Positions 4,619-5,239 of a stretch of DNA of 5,239 bases are shown piece by piece. Positions within the stretch are counted from its first letter, which is position 1, and the number at the start of each line of letters is the position of its first letter. The notes below the pieces were generated by a model. That model was not told the origin of the DNA and did not search any database. It worked only from the letters and a program-made list of their open reading frames with translations. A program made the position numbers and the translations under genes. The stretch comes from Planctomycetota bacterium (GTDB taxonomy: Bacteria; Planctomycetota; UBA11346), in contig CANETI010000205.1 in assembly GCA_947440715.1 (NCBI GenBank), positions 1 to 5,239 of the forward strand, written 5' to 3'.

Positions 4619-5239
4619 GCGTTCATGTCACCATTATTGATTACGGCCTTGGGAATTTACACAGCGTCGCAAATGCGCTAACTCATGTTGGTGCCACGGT
4701 TTCTTTCGCGGATAATGGTAAAGCAATATCCACAGCAGAACGAATTATTTTACCGGGAGTAGGAGCCTTTGCTGACGGCATGCGCAATCTCCGTGAACGA
4801 GGACAAATCTCCGTTTTACAAGAATACGCAGCCAGCGGACGCCCACTGCTTGGAATTTGTTTGGGAATGCAGCTACTATTTGACGAAAGTGATGAATTTG
4901 GCACTACCGCAGGGCTGGGAATTATTCCTGGGCGAGTCGAAGCAATCCCAACCACCGGAGTGAAAGTTCCACACGTTGGCTGGAATCGCATCTTCCCAAC
5001 CAAGAATAGTAATTGGGAAAATACCTTATTGGCAAACACGCCATTACAAACGCATACTTACTTTGTGCATTCATTCGTTGCTCGCCCGATCAACGCAGCC
5101 CATTTACTTGCCATTACAAATTATGGACCGCATCAATTAACCGCTGCCGTTTCCTCTGGTGCAACAGTAGGCTTCCAGTTTCACCCTGAGAAAAGTGGCG
5201 CGCCTGGCCTATCCATGTTACGCAGTTTTCTTAATACCA
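4615..5239 (+). CDS. hisH: HisH-type glutamine amidotransferase subunit, 3' end cut off by the window
   Basis: The visible 208 residues form a class I (triad) glutamine amidotransferase that hydrolyses glutamine and passes ammonia to HisF. IIDYGLGNLHSV (7-18) is the N-terminal signature. LPGVGAF (46-52) forms the oxyanion region. GICLGMQLLF (80-89) carries the nucleophile Cys82. VPHVGWN (118-124) is a typical HisH segment. GFQFHPEKSG (186-195) supplies His190 and Glu192, completing the triad. The family is usually about 200-215 residues, so only a few C-terminal residues are missing. The reading frame is still open at the last base. ATG overlaps the hisF stop (ATGA). The intact catalytic triad indicates an active glutaminase. 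Next to sugar genes, its product ammonia is more likely destined for an amidated or amidino sugar than for histidine. Confidence 0.9.
   Translation, partial: MSVHVTIIDYGLGNLHSVANALTHVGATVSFADNGKAISTAERIILPGVGAFADGMRNLRERGQISVLQEYAASGRPLLGICLGMQLLFDESDEFGTTAGLGIIPGRVEAIPTTGVKVPHVGWNRIFPTKNSNWENTLLANTPLQTHTYFVHSFVARPINAAHLLAITNYGPHQLTAAVSSGATVGFQFHPEKSGAPGLSMLRSFLNT

Noticed and set aside
3842..5239. Part of a histidine biosynthesis operon
   Set aside because: HisF precedes HisH, no hisA, hisI or hisB is next to them, the upstream neighbours are nucleotide-sugar enzymes, and HisF has active-site changes.

Overview
The window is a nucleotide-sugar segment of a bacterial surface-polysaccharide (O-antigen, capsule or glycan) locus. 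All recognisable genes lie on the + strand. Base composition is moderate, Shine-Dalgarno motifs are present at the starts of three of the four genes, and the proteins resemble those of Gram-negative O-antigen and Vi-antigen clusters. The imperfect palindromic repeats around GGGAACGCC are of a kind I associate with intergenic DNA of some gammaproteobacteria. A gammaproteobacterium is therefore my best guess, but the genus cannot be read from this sequence.

Layout. Positions 1-236 hold no gene, only palindromic repeats and hairpins. Positions 237-1025 are a decayed, truncated copy of a TviB/WbpO-type UDP-N-acetylhexosamine 6-dehydrogenase. It has three frameshifts and one internal stop codon, and it loses homology directly before the catalytic His-Cys. 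Positions 1026-1149 carry another copy of the repeat, a hairpin, and a leader that also precedes the pseudogene. An intact 439-residue dehydrogenase follows (1150-2469). After a 124-base gap comes a soluble CapD/WbpM-like nucleotide-sugar 4,6-dehydratase (2595-3842). A hisF paralogue (3842-4618) and a hisH paralogue (4615 to the window end, cut off) follow. These last three genes overlap by 1 and 4 bases and look like one translationally coupled unit.

How the genes fit together. The dehydrogenase should oxidise C6 of a UDP-N-acetylhexosamine to a uronic acid, and the dehydratase should open a 6-deoxy-4-keto branch. HisF and HisH in a sugar cluster, rather than among histidine genes, usually supply ammonia to a WbpG/PseA-type amidotransferase that makes amidated or acetamidino sugars. 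No such amidotransferase is visible before the window ends. I expect it just downstream.

The most interesting signals are evolutionary. The pseudogene and the intact gene differ at most synonymous sites, yet they share one 60-base tract with only 3 of 20 codons different, which looks like gene conversion. The intact gene also flips from C-ending to T-ending codons part-way along, as if it were mosaic. Related repeats sit on both sides of the broken copy. I see no evidence of a wholly new biological system.
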